A stretch of DNA of 64,000 bases, taken from positions 1 to 64,000 of the forward strand of contig NZ_PVTI01000006.1 of NCBI RefSeq assembly GCF_003002895.1, written 5' to 3'. Every line of letters starts with the position of its first letter. Position 1 is the stretch's first letter. A program made the translations under genes and the position numbers. A model generated the notes under the pieces. That model was not told the origin of the DNA and made no database searches. It saw only the letters and a list, made by a program, of their open reading frames with translations. Of the stretch, positions 1 through 10,880 are shown piece by piece. Source of the DNA: Knoellia remsis (lineage in GTDB: Bacteria; Actinomycetota; Actinomycetes; Actinomycetales; Dermatophilaceae).

Positions 1-75
1 CTCCACGAAGAGCTGACCGCGCTCGCGGACCACCTCGACCTGCGCGAGGTCGAGCTCACCCCGCTGCCCGCCTGA
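1..75 (+). CDS. C-terminal end of an unidentified protein (cut by window edge)
   Basis: The frame beginning at base 1 is open and ends at TGA 73-75, giving the last 24 residues of a protein (ending LREVELTPLPA). The composition (LHEELTALADHLDL) is helical and typical of a cytoplasmic actinobacterial protein. A winged-helix DNA glycosylase of the YcaQ type is one possibility, but the fragment is too short to decide. The stop codon is followed within 7 bases by the tandem repeat that begins at 82. Confidence 0.5.
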   Translation, partial: LHEELTALADHLDLREVELTPLPA

Positions 76-81
76 GCCGCC

Positions 82-240
82 GTCCCGAGCTCACCCAATT
101 GGACGGTTGGGGACGGTGGGCCCGTGTCCCGAGCTCACCCCATTGGACGGGTGTGTCCCGAGCTCACCCAATTGGACGGTTGGGGACGGTGGGCCCATGT
201 CCCGAGCTCACCCAATTGGACGGTTGGGGACGGGCGGGGC
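82..240. repeat. Tandem repeat, about 44-bp unit, four copies (one shortened)
   Basis: The string GTCCCGAGCTCACCC starts at 82, 126, 155 and 199, so the spacings are 44, 29 and 44. Copies 1, 3 and 4 continue with AATTGGACGGTTGGGGACGG. Copy 2 reads CATTGGACGGGTG and is truncated. The array lies between the convergent end of the partial gene at 1-75 and the acetyltransferase gene on the minus strand, and the last two copies are inside the 3' coding end of the latter. I do not recognise the unit. Confidence 0.9.
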
Positions 241-1357
241 CGAGCTTCTCCCAGTGGTCGGCAGGGCCGATGGAGCCGTCGGGTGCCGTCGCCTGCGCCT
301 CGTGCCCCCAGCGGGTGAAGCCGAGCGTCTCGAGGATCCGGTTGCTCGGCGCGTTGTCCGAGGCGGTGACGGCGGTGAGCCGGTCCAGGCCGAGCCCGGC
401 CTCGGCGACCGGGGCGAGCGCCCAGTCGGACACGAGCCGGGCGGCAGTGCTCGCCGCGCCGCGTCCGCGCGCCGACGGGAAGAGGACGTAGCCGAGCTCG
501 CCCGACCCCGAGACGCCGTCACGGCCGGTGTCGAACCCGAACAGGCACACGTCGCCGAGCGGCCGGTCGGTCTCGGCGTCGGCGATGCACCAGTTGTAGC
601 CGATGCCGCGCGACAGGTTCTCGCGCCGCTTCAGGAGCCACTCGGCGAAGGTGTCGGGGCGCGGGATCGCCCGGTCGGGTACGTGGTGTGGTGCGTGGTC
701 CGGTTCCTCGACGAACTCGGCATCGTCGTCGGTCCAGGGGCGCAGCCGTATGCCGTCCGCGACGAGGATCGGGGGCTGGAACCAGGGCTCGGTGGGCTCC
801 CCGTCGTCGTCGCGGCCGAGCGTGGCGAACCACGCGTCGGCGAGACCGCCCTCGCCGTGGGCGATGTGCTCGGGCAGCGTCGCGACGAACGTGTACCCCG
901 CGGCCCGGGCCACGGCCCACGACGCGAAGTTGCCGCGCTCGGCATACCAGTCGACGCGCTGTCCGCCCTGCTCGAACCACCAGTGCTGGACGAGCCGGAG
1001 GGCGCGCACCATGAGCCCGCGGTTCCGGGCGTCGGGGTGCAGGCCGAAGCCGATCTCGGCGCGGCCGGCCTCGCGCGGGCGCAGGTCGATCGTGCCGCTG
1101 AACGCGCCGGTCTCGTCGGCGACCTCCTCGATCGCCCAGAGCTTGTTCGCGGAGCCGTCCTCGGCGTCCCAGCCGTCGGCGATGACGCCGAGCCACTCCT
1201 GCGCCATCTCGCGGGTGTAGTCGCGCGGGACCGAGGTCCAGCGCAGGCTCTGCGGGTCGCGGCACTGCTCGACGATGCGGTCGACGTCGCGCTTGGCGTG
1301 GGCGCGCAGGCGCACGACGCCATCGGTGAGGGTGGGCACGGAGTCCGGGAACGGCAT
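164..1357 (-). CDS. Tandem double GNAT-family N-acetyltransferase
   Basis: A 397-residue protein with two GNAT modules in series. The first half opens with VPTLTDGVVRLRAH and carries the acetyl-CoA-binding region around RNRGLMVRAL; the second starts near LVADGIRLRPW and has the equivalent ARGRGAASTAARL, followed by ASDNAPSNRILETLGF. The family transfers acetyl groups from acetyl-CoA to amines, often the N-termini of ribosomal proteins (RimJ/RimL type) or small molecules; the substrate here cannot be read. The extreme C-terminus (about 20 residues after KLGPARPQ) is encoded by the tandem repeat at 82-240, so the original stop was probably lost when the repeat expanded. The gene is convergent with the upstream partial gene and divergent from secA. 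Confidence 0.85.
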   Translation of the reverse strand: MPFPDSVPTLTDGVVRLRAHAKRDVDRIVEQCRDPQSLRWTSVPRDYTREMAQEWLGVIADGWDAEDGSANKLWAIEEVADETGAFSGTIDLRPREAGRAEIGFGLHPDARNRGLMVRALRLVQHWWFEQGGQRVDWYAERGNFASWAVARAAGYTFVATLPEHIAHGEGGLADAWFATLGRDDDGEPTEPWFQPPILVADGIRLRPWTDDDAEFVEEPDHAPHHVPDRAIPRPDTFAEWLLKRRENLSRGIGYNWCIADAETDRPLGDVCLFGFDTGRDGVSGSGELGYVLFPSARGRGAASTAARLVSDWALAPVAEAGLGLDRLTAVTASDNAPSNRILETLGFTRWGHEAQATAPDGSIGPADHWEKLGPARPQPSNWVSSGHGPTVPNRPIG

Positions 1358-1519
1358 ACGCGAATGTCACCACAGACGACGAGGCGCGCGGAAACCATTA
1401 ACGCGCCGGCCTCGTTGAAACCTCGGTGAGGTGTGGGCCGGGCCACCGGCTCGACTACCCTGAGCACGTCCTGCGCGACCCTTCGTGGCAGGTCACCCGT
1501 CAACGAGGAGCCGAAAACC

Positions 1520-4480
<2,961 letters not shown>

Positions 4481-4502
4481 CCCGCGAGTCCACGCAGAGC
4501 CA

Positions 4503-4542
4503 ACGACGCCCCGGCGCGACCGGTGGTCGCCCGGGGCGTCGT
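4503..4542. terminator. Hairpin between convergent secA and the Rv3235-like gene
   Basis: The arms ACGACGCCCCGG and CCGGGGCGTCGT are perfectly complementary, and the inner CGACC/GGTCG extends the stem around a short loop. There is no U-run, as is usual in this GC range. It lies 23 bases after the secA stop and 15 bases before the end of the facing gene, so it can serve both. Confidence 0.75.
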
Positions 4543-4556
4543 CGCGTCCTCGTCCC

Positions 4557-5108
4557 CTAGCCGAGCTGGAGGGCCTCGACCCGCCAGCGCCCGTCCTGAC
4601 CGGTGAGCCGCAGCGCCATGGCGCGCACCCGCGTGCCCTCCCCGATGACGAGGCTGCACTCGGCCACACCGTCCGCGGGCTCACACACCCGCACGGTGTG
4701 GATGCGCGCCGTGCGGGCCTGGGACCGGGCGCCCGCTGCGCGACGGCGTCCGGCGAGGGCACCGCGGCGCGCGACCGCGGCATACACGTCCGGGGTCGTC
4801 CAGCGCACGACCTGCGCCGGAGGACGCAGCCCCGACATGACCTCGACGATGGCCTGCCCGATCCGGCCGGCCCACTCCTGCGCGCACGGCAGGTCGTGGC
4901 TCGACGTGGTCTGCGGCCCGAAGAGCTGCTCGTCGCTCGCCGCGGCGAGGTCGACCGCGAGCGTCCCCTGGACGTATGCCGGGTGGCCGGCGTCGTCCTC
5001 GGCGCGCCGCAGCGCCTCGGACAGCGTGATCGCCGGCGGGCGGGCCGCGGGCGGTGCGCTCACCTTGACCGGGTGCAGGTGGGTTCGGACAGTCGTCGCC
5101 GGGCTCAT
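4557..5108 (-). CDS. Rv3235 family protein (DUF6459-like)
   Basis: A 183-residue protein. The N-terminus is proline-rich, and the conserved part runs from about residue 70 (WAGRIGQAIVEVMSGLRPPAQVVRWTTPDVY, quoted here only as the region) to the C-terminal RWRVEALQLG. It resembles the Rv3235 family found next to secA in many actinobacteria; no biochemical function is established that I know of. The ATG at 5108 overlaps the stop of the LysM gene upstream (ATGA, 4 bases), so the two are translationally coupled. Confidence 0.75.
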   Translation of the reverse strand: MSPATTVRTHLHPVKVSAPPAARPPAITLSEALRRAEDDAGHPAYVQGTLAVDLAAASDEQLFGPQTTSSHDLPCAQEWAGRIGQAIVEVMSGLRPPAQVVRWTTPDVYAAVARRGALAGRRRAAGARSQARTARIHTVRVCEPADGVAECSLVIGEGTRVRAMALRLTGQDGRWRVEALQLG

Positions 5109-6031
5109 CGCGTCACGCTCACTTCGTCGGAGAGGGTCGGGACCTTCAGGATCTGGCCGGGGAGCAGGAGGTCAGGGTCGCCACCGATGACGGGGCGGTT
5201 CGCCGCGTACCACTGCGGCCACGCGCGGGCGATCTCGGCGTCGGTGGCGTCGGGCCCGAGGTGGCGCGCGGCGATGGACCACAACGAGTCGCCCCGGTGC
5301 ACGACCACCTCGTCGCCGTCGCTGTCGGGGCGGGGACGCGGCGCGATGAGACCGGGGTCGGCCTGCGGCCGGACGCGCGGAGCGGACGGGGTGAACCCGG
5401 GGGAGGGCGGCGCCGGCGTGAACCCCGGCTCCGGCGCGGTCGCCGCCGGGCTCGTCGGCATGAACCCGGGGTCCGCGTATGCCGTTCCGTCGCCCGAGGT
5501 GGTCAGGTCACCTGCTGCGACCGACGTCGGCACGAAGCCCGGGTCGAGAGGCGCGAGGCCGTCGTGCGGAGCCGACGCACTCGCGGCGGCGGACGGCATA
5601 CCACCTCGTGGGGCTGCGACCGCCTGACCGGGGCCGCCCACGACGCCCACGCCCACACCGAGCACGAACGCCGCGACGCGGCGGGCCAGGGCCGGGGTGA
5701 GCCGCTCGGCGCACTCGGCGGCGACGCGACCCACGCGGCCCGGGACGTGGGCGAGGAGCCCGAGCGCGGTGCCGAGGCCGAGCCAGCCGGCGACCGCCCA
5801 CGCGAGGCTCGCCGCCACGAGCATGAGGATCTCGTCGGCCGATGCCGGGCCCGGGGCGACGACACCGGCGTACGCGGCCGCCCAGGCCAGGGCGAGGACC
5901 CGCAGCACCAGCAACGTGACGACGGTGGCGACGAGGCCGCCGGCGACGGCGCGGGCGAGTCGCAGGCCGCGACGTCCGTGCTCGACCGTGCCGGTTTCGT
6001 GTCGTTTGATGCCGTTTGCTGCGGTTTGCAT
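5105..6031 (-). CDS. LysM-domain membrane protein
   Basis: A 308-residue protein. After a basic N-terminus come hydrophobic segments at roughly residues 28-55 and 65-95 and another near 118-140. A Pro/Gly-rich outer linker follows, with repeated PGF motifs (DPGFVPTS, DPGFMPTS, EPGFTPAP, SPGFTPSA). The protein ends in a LysM domain of about 50 residues beginning VVVHRGDSLWSIAARHLG and ending LLLPGQILKVP. LysM binds peptidoglycan, so the protein probably anchors in the membrane and reaches the wall. It is the first gene of a two-gene unit with the Rv3235-like gene. The proximity to secA and the repeated linker suggest an envelope role; a specific partner is unknown. Confidence 0.8.
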   Translation of the reverse strand: MQTAANGIKRHETGTVEHGRRGLRLARAVAGGLVATVVTLLVLRVLALAWAAAYAGVVAPGPASADEILMLVAASLAWAVAGWLGLGTALGLLAHVPGRVGRVAAECAERLTPALARRVAAFVLGVGVGVVGGPGQAVAAPRGGMPSAAASASAPHDGLAPLDPGFVPTSVAAGDLTTSGDGTAYADPGFMPTSPAATAPEPGFTPAPPSPGFTPSAPRVRPQADPGLIAPRPRPDSDGDEVVVHRGDSLWSIAARHLGPDATDAEIARAWPQWYAANRPVIGGDPDLLLPGQILKVPTLSDEVSVTR

Positions 6032-6104
6032 GTGATGGAGCGTATTTCATGTCGTTCGGTTGCGCAACAGGACGACGAGGGGCGTGCCGATCTACGCTCC
6101 CCGC

Positions 6105-6647
6105 ATGCGGTGGGACCAGCTCTTCGACGACCTCGAGGCCCAGCTGCAGGCGCAGGAGCGGCGTGAGCTCGACTCCGAGGTCGCCGACCGCACCCGCCGG
6201 GAGCGCGCGGCCGTCGAGCTCGGAGCCCGGTTCGCCGCGGCACTCGGGGCGCCCCTGCGGCTGCATCTCGCTGCGGGACCGGTCCTCGGCGGCGCCCTGC
6301 TCGACATCGGTGAGGACTGGTTGCTGCTCCGGGGCGACACCGGGCGCGACAGTGTCGTGCCGTTCGCGGCCATCGTCGGCGTGACGGGGCTCGCGGCACG
6401 GTCGGCGCAGGCGCGCACGGCCCGCCGGTTCGGGCTGGGCTATGCCCTGCGCGGGCTTTCGCGCGACCGCACGACGGTCGCGGTGACCGACCGAGGCGGC
6501 CAGGTCGTCACCGGGACGATCGACGTCGTCGGGGCGGACTTCCTCGACCTCGCCGAGCACGCGGTGGGCGAGTCCCGGCGCGCGAGCAACGTCACGGGCA
6601 GGCGCACGGTGCCCTTCGCGGCGGTCGTCAGCGTCGAGTCACGCTGA
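6105..6647 (+). CDS. Conserved actinobacterial hypothetical protein
   Basis: A 180-residue protein with an N-terminal coiled-coil-prone stretch (MRWDQLFDDLEAQLQAQERR onward) followed by a beta-rich domain with two related segments (LHLAAGPVLGGALLDIGEDW and VTDRGGQVVTGTIDVVGADF), which may form an Sm-like or small barrel fold. I chose the ATG at 6105; the frame is open upstream, but the added residues look intergenic. It is divergent from the LysM gene and convergent with the HTH gene at 6657. I do not recognise a function. Confidence 0.7.
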   Translation: MRWDQLFDDLEAQLQAQERRELDSEVADRTRRERAAVELGARFAAALGAPLRLHLAAGPVLGGALLDIGEDWLLLRGDTGRDSVVPFAAIVGVTGLAARSAQARTARRFGLGYALRGLSRDRTTVAVTDRGGQVVTGTIDVVGADFLDLAEHAVGESRRASNVTGRRTVPFAAVVSVESR

Positions 6648-6656
6648 ACGACCGGG

Positions 6657-6869
6657 TCACTCGGGTGACTGGGAGCGGACGAAGTCGCGGGTCTGGGAGT
6701 ACATGCGCTGGATGTACTCCTCGAGCACGTCGGTCTCGACGCGCCACTGCCCGCGACCCCCGACCTTGATCGCCGGAAGGTCGCCGGAGCGCACCAGCGC
6801 GTAGGCCTGGGCGGCGGAGATGTCGAGGATCTCGGACACCTCGGTGAGGGGGATGAACCGCTTGGCCAC
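6657..6869 (-). CDS. BldC/excisionase-like helix-turn-helix protein
   Basis: A 70-residue protein beginning MAKRFIPLTEVSEILDISAA with a MerR-type winged HTH: helix pair EVSEILDISAAQAYALVRSG, then the wing residues PAIKVGGRGQWRVETDVLEE. This is the size and pattern of BldC-like single-domain regulators and excisionase-type proteins. Start is GTG at 6869 with GGAG about 7 bases upstream; the open frame extends further but reads as noncoding. It is divergent from the CpaB-like gene across a 275-bp region that holds two DnaA boxes. It could regulate that pair; there is no other evidence. Confidence 0.85.
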   Translation of the reverse strand: MAKRFIPLTEVSEILDISAAQAYALVRSGDLPAIKVGGRGQWRVETDVLEEYIQRMYSQTRDFVRSQSPE

Positions 6870-6972
6870 GACGCTCCTCTCCGCTGTCAGGTGCCGTCCG
6901 TGGTGGGGCGGGCACCGGTCCGTTCTGCCGTTCGACCCAGTCTGCCACGCACGCCACGACGGGTCGTGCAGG

Positions 6973-7008
6973 TTGTCCACAGGGCACCCGGCCGCGAGCT
7001 TGTCCACA
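6973..7008. promoter_or_regulatory. Two perfect DnaA boxes (TTGTCCACA)
   Basis: TTGTCCACA occurs at 6973-6981 and 7000-7008, same orientation, 27 bases apart. This matches the high-GC actinobacterial DnaA box exactly. The pair lies in the 275-bp divergent region (6870-7144) between the HTH gene and the CpaB-like gene, which otherwise holds nothing I can read. Possible roles are DnaA-dependent transcription control or DnaA titration; it is not a full oriC (no box cluster, no dnaA/dnaN). Confidence 0.65.
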
Positions 7009-7144
7009 GAACGGGGACGCCAGCGAGCAACCCGACGCCGGGTAGGCCACAATCATGTCCCGGGGGAGAAGCCCCGGACGCCGGGGCGCCACGCGTTCCT
7101 CACCGACGTCCGCCGACGATGGCACGACCTGACACGGAGCACCG

Positions 7145-7828
7145 ATGAGTGACCTGCCCACACCCACCGCCCAGCGACTCAAGAAGCCGTCCTGGCGGGA
7201 CAGCCGCCTGCTGGTCGGCATCCTCCTCGTTCTCGCGTCGACCGCCATCGGTGCCTATGTCGTGAGCCGTGCCGACGACCGCGTGCCGATGTATGCCGCG
7301 AAGTCCGGTCTCGTGGCCGGGCAGGCTCTCGAGGCCGACGACCTCGTGCGCGTCGACGTGCAGCTCGGTGAGTCCGCCAAGGACTACCTCAGCGCGGAAA
7401 GCGCCCTCGCCCCGGACCGGGTCGTGCTCCGCGAGGTGCGCGCGGGCGAGCTCGTCCCGGTCTCGGCCATCGGCGGCCGGGAGCAGGCAAGCCTCCAGCC
7501 CGTCTCGCTCCAGGTGGACGCGACCTCTGCCTCCACGCTGCGCGAGGGGTCGGTCGTCGACGTGTACGTCAACCGCCCCGCCGCCCAGGGCAAGGGCAGC
7601 GGCATCGGGTCGGACGACCTCGCCGGGCCGCAGCTCGCCCTGGAGTCGGTCACGGTCAGCGCGCTCTCCGACGAGGACAACGTCCTCGGCGGCGGCGCGG
7701 GGGACACCCGTCCGGTGCAGGTCATGGTGCCGCGCGAGAAGGTGCAGCAGCTCGTCGGCGACGTCGACCTCGGCGCCCGCATCACCCTCGTGGCGGTGCC
7801 CGGCTCGGTGGGGACCAAGACGTCATGA
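7145..7828 (+). CDS. SAF-domain protein, CpaB/RcpC-like
   Basis: A 227-residue protein. A transmembrane helix at about 22-42 (LLVGILLVLASTAIGAYVVS) is followed by a SAF domain (VPMYAAKSGLVAGQALEADD, with VRAGELVPVSAI). This is the architecture of CpaB/RcpC, the periplasmic subunit of Flp/Tad pilus assembly systems. Its stop overlaps the start of the next gene by 4 bases (ATGA), and that product is CpaE-like, which supports the pairing. No TadA ATPase, prepilin or secretin gene is in the window, so either the rest is elsewhere or this pair has another job. Confidence 0.8.
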   Translation: MSDLPTPTAQRLKKPSWRDSRLLVGILLVLASTAIGAYVVSRADDRVPMYAAKSGLVAGQALEADDLVRVDVQLGESAKDYLSAESALAPDRVVLREVRAGELVPVSAIGGREQASLQPVSLQVDATSASTLREGSVVDVYVNRPAAQGKGSGIGSDDLAGPQLALESVTVSALSDEDNVLGGGAGDTRPVQVMVPREKVQQLVGDVDLGARITLVAVPGSVGTKTS

Positions 7829-9384
7829 CCACGGCGGTCATCACCGGTGTCTCCCACCATCACGAGCAGGAGCTCGCCACCGCCCTCGGCGCCGCGCGCG
7901 GGGTGGAGGTCGTGCGCCGATGCGCCGACGTCGCCGAGCTCCTCTCGACCGGCGCCTCGGGTGTCGCCGATGTCGCCGTCGTCTCCGCCGACTTCCGTGG
8001 ACTCGACCGCGACGCCCTGCGCCACCTCGCCGGGCACGGCGTGCGGGCAGCCGGCTACGTCACGCCCGGTGACGACGCCGGCGAGGCACGCCTGCGCCAG
8101 CTCGGCATCACGGCGATCCTGCGACCCGGGAGCGAGCCCGAGGAGCTGGGTGCCGCCATCGTCGCCCTCGTCGAGGGGGACGATGGCCGGTCCACGTCCG
8201 GAGGGGCCGACGGCGACGCCACCGGCCCGGGAGCTGCCGGCCGTTCCAGCGGGCCGGCCGCCGGAGACGACCACGCGGGCACGTCGATCACCGACGCCGA
8301 CCTCGAGCGGCTCCTCGAGACCTCGCCCGGCGCGGCGCCCGACGCCGGCTCCGGCGCCCGGGCCCGGCTCGCCGCCGTCACGGGCGCCGTCGCGGGCGCC
8401 ACTGCGGGCAGCGCCGCCGCGGGCAGCGCCGCGGACGGTGCAACGGATCGCGGCGGAGAGTCTGTCGACCTCGAGGAGACCGACTCGTCGACGGACGGAC
8501 TCGGCGGATTCGGTCGCGGTCGCGTCACCGCAGTCTGGGGCCCGACGGGAGCGCCCGGCCGCACGACCATCGCGGTCGCCGTCGCCGGGCAGCTCGCCGC
8601 CCGCGGTGTCCGCACCCTCCTCGTCGACCTCGACACCTGGGGCGCGAGCGTCTCCCAGCTCCTCGCCCTCATCGACGAGGCGCCGGGTGTCGCCGCCGCC
8701 GCGCGAGCCTCCGAACAGGGCACGCTCGACCGAGCGGCGCTCGCGCGCGTGGCCCCGGAGGTCGGGCCGGGGCTGCGGGTGCTCACCGGCATCCCGAAGC
8801 CCGACCGCTGGCCCGAGCTGCGGGCTGCCGCCGTCGAGGACGTCCTCGACAAGGCGCGCGGTCTCGTCGACCACGTCGTCGTCGACTGCGGCTTCGCGAT
8901 CGAGGACGACGAGGAGCTGAGCTACGACACGGCGGCCCCGCGACGCAACGCGACGACCCTCACCGCCCTCGAGAACGCCGACAGCCTCTTCGTCGTCGGC
9001 GCCGCTGACCCGATCGGGCTCCAGCGGCTCGTGCGCGCCGTCCAGGACGTCGGCGTCGTGCCGTCGCCCGAACCCATCGTCGTCGTCAACAAGGTGCGGG
9101 CCTCCGCGACGGGGCCGAAGCCGGAGAAGGCCATCACCGATGTGCTCGGGCGGTTCGCCGGACTCGAGGAGCCGATCTTCGTGCCGTGGGCGCCCGACGA
9201 GTGCGACGGCGCACTGCTCGCGGGTCGCAGCCTCGTGGAGTTCGCCCCGAACGCCGCCGTCACCCGGGCCGTGGGGCGGCTCGTCGACGTCGTCCGCCCG
9301 GAGCTGGTGCCCGCGGGCGGCACGCGGGCGGACCGGCGCAGCGCGCGCGGACGCGGCGGTCGGGGTCCACGCCGGACCACGTGA
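7825..9384 (+). CDS. CpaE-like ParA/MinD-family ATPase with pseudo-receiver domain
   Basis: A 519-residue protein. Residues 1-115 resemble a receiver-like domain without a clear phosphorylation pocket. Residues 120-225 are an Ala/Gly-rich linker. From about 228 a MinD/ParA-type ATPase begins with GPTGAPGRTT at 239-248, in which the usual lysine before TT is arginine (R246), then LLVDLDTWGASVSQLL. CpaE proteins position Tad machinery. The deviant P-loop looks like a variant I recall from other actinobacterial members rather than a mutation, but ATP binding should not be assumed. It is cotranscribed with the SAF protein. The C-terminal tail is basic. Confidence 0.8.
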   Translation: MTTAVITGVSHHHEQELATALGAARGVEVVRRCADVAELLSTGASGVADVAVVSADFRGLDRDALRHLAGHGVRAAGYVTPGDDAGEARLRQLGITAILRPGSEPEELGAAIVALVEGDDGRSTSGGADGDATGPGAAGRSSGPAAGDDHAGTSITDADLERLLETSPGAAPDAGSGARARLAAVTGAVAGATAGSAAAGSAADGATDRGGESVDLEETDSSTDGLGGFGRGRVTAVWGPTGAPGRTTIAVAVAGQLAARGVRTLLVDLDTWGASVSQLLALIDEAPGVAAAARASEQGTLDRAALARVAPEVGPGLRVLTGIPKPDRWPELRAAAVEDVLDKARGLVDHVVVDCGFAIEDDEELSYDTAAPRRNATTLTALENADSLFVVGAADPIGLQRLVRAVQDVGVVPSPEPIVVVNKVRASATGPKPEKAITDVLGRFAGLEEPIFVPWAPDECDGALLAGRSLVEFAPNAAVTRAVGRLVDVVRPELVPAGGTRADRRSARGRGGRGPRRTT

Positions 9385-9408
9385 GGGTCCCGCCACTGTC
9401 CGGGACCC
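9385..9408 (+). terminator. Short hairpin after the CpaE-like gene
   Basis: GGGTCCCG and CGGGACCC flank an 8-base loop immediately after the stop at 9384. There is no T-run. It is probably a weak terminator separating the CpaBE-like pair from the acyltransferase gene. Confidence 0.5.
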
Positions 9409-9439
9409 AGGTCGGCGCCGATCTGCGAGAGTGGTCCAC

Positions 9440-10870
9440 GTGTCCGACCGCCTGAGCACCCTCGACGCCAGCTTCCTCGCCATCGAGGAAGCGACGATCC
9501 CGATGCACGTCGGGTCGGTCATGGTCTTCGACGCCCCGAACGAGGGCTTCGACTACGACCGACTCGTGCGGATCATCTCGCGCCGCATCGCCTACGTTCC
9601 CCGCTACCGCCAGCGGATCCGCTCGGTGCCGGGCCGCATCGCCAACCCCGTCTGGATCGACGACGAGCGCTTCGACGTGACCTACCACGTGCGCCGCTCG
9701 GCCCTCCCGCGCCCGGGCGACGACGAGCAGCTCGAGGAGCTCATCGCCCGGATCATGCCGCGCCCGCTCGACCGCAGCCGCCCGCTGTGGGAGGTCTACC
9801 TGGTCGAGGGTCTCGCCGACGACCGGTTCGCGATCGTCACCAAGACCCACCAGGCGCTCGTCGACGGAGTCAAGGCCGTCGACATCGCCCACCTCATCCT
9901 CGAGGACTCCGACAGCCCGAGCGCCGAGGTCGTCGACGACACCTGGCGCCCGAGCCGCGAGCCGTCGCAGACCGAGCTCGTCGTCAGCGCCGTCGCCGAC
10001 ACGGTGCGGACCCCGAGCCAGGTCGTCGACACCGTCCAGTCGGGCATCGCCGACGTCAAGGCCACGGCCGGGCGGCTGCTCGGCGTCGCCGGCTCGCTCG
10101 CCTCGACCCTCGCCCGGGCGTCGGCGCGGCCGGCACCAGAGTCACCGCTCAGCGCCGACGTCGGCCGCGCCCGCCGGTTCGTCATGGTCGGGACCGACCT
10201 CGACGACTACCGCACCGTGCGCTCGCGGCTCACCAAGGGCGCGTTCGCCGAGGACGTGTCCATCAACGACGTCATCCTCGCGACCATCACCGGCGCGTTC
10301 CGCACGTGGCTCATGACCCGGGGCGAGAGCGTCCACGGGGCCACCACCGTGCGCGCCATGGTGCCGGTGAGCGTCCATGACGAGGAGAGCGAGCTGCCGA
10401 CCGGTCGCCAGCTCGCCGCCTCGTTCGTCGACCTGCCGGTGGGGGAGCCGGGCCCGTCGATGCGCCTGCACCAGATCGCCTTCGCGATGCGCCAGCAGAT
10501 GGAGGCCGGGCGTGCCGTCGGCGCCGACACGCTGGCCGGGCTCGGCGGCTTCGCGCCACCGACGATGCACACCCTCGCCGCCCGGCTCGGCGGGGCCGTG
10601 TCGCGCCGCCTCTACAACGTCGCCATCACCAACGTCCCCGGCCCGCAGCACCCGCTCTACGTCGCCGGTGCACAGATGGCCTCGACCTACCCGGTCATGC
10701 CGCTCGGTCAGGGCAAGGCCCTCTCGATCGGCCTGACGTCCTACGACGGCGGGGTCTACTACGGCCTCTACGCCGATCGCGACGCCCTGCCCGACGTCGA
10801 CGTCCTCGGCCAGTCGGTCGTCGACGCCCTCCAGGAGCTGCTCGAGGCGCCGCGCGCCCGGGCCCGCTGA
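9440..10870 (+). CDS. WS/DGAT-family O-acyltransferase
   Basis: A 476-residue member of the wax ester synthase/diacylglycerol acyltransferase family, which esterifies acyl-CoA to long alcohols or diacylglycerol for storage lipid. Landmarks are the N-terminal LSTLDASFLAIEEATIPMHV, the late NVPGPQHPLYVAGA and the C-terminal ALSIGLTSYDG. The family active-site motif HHxxxDG appears here as HQALVDG (H137, Q138, D142, G143), so the second histidine is glutamine. The start was taken as GTG at 9440 (MSDRLSTLD); GTG 9431 is also in frame and neither has a strong ribosome site. The next gene begins 10 bases downstream. Confidence 0.88.
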   Translation: MSDRLSTLDASFLAIEEATIPMHVGSVMVFDAPNEGFDYDRLVRIISRRIAYVPRYRQRIRSVPGRIANPVWIDDERFDVTYHVRRSALPRPGDDEQLEELIARIMPRPLDRSRPLWEVYLVEGLADDRFAIVTKTHQALVDGVKAVDIAHLILEDSDSPSAEVVDDTWRPSREPSQTELVVSAVADTVRTPSQVVDTVQSGIADVKATAGRLLGVAGSLASTLARASARPAPESPLSADVGRARRFVMVGTDLDDYRTVRSRLTKGAFAEDVSINDVILATITGAFRTWLMTRGESVHGATTVRAMVPVSVHDEESELPTGRQLAASFVDLPVGEPGPSMRLHQIAFAMRQQMEAGRAVGADTLAGLGGFAPPTMHTLAARLGGAVSRRLYNVAITNVPGPQHPLYVAGAQMASTYPVMPLGQGKALSIGLTSYDGGVYYGLYADRDALPDVDVLGQSVVDALQELLEAPRARAR

Positions 10871-10880
10871 AAGGTCGACC

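Noticed and set aside
107-1429. Long plus-strand open frame opposite the acetyltransferase gene
   Set aside because: Its sequence is Arg/Gly/Val-rich antisense noise without domain features; the minus-strand frame contains clear GNAT motifs.
6970-7010. DnaA boxes considered as an origin of replication
   Set aside because: Only two boxes, no AT-rich unwinding region and no dnaA, dnaN or rpmH nearby.
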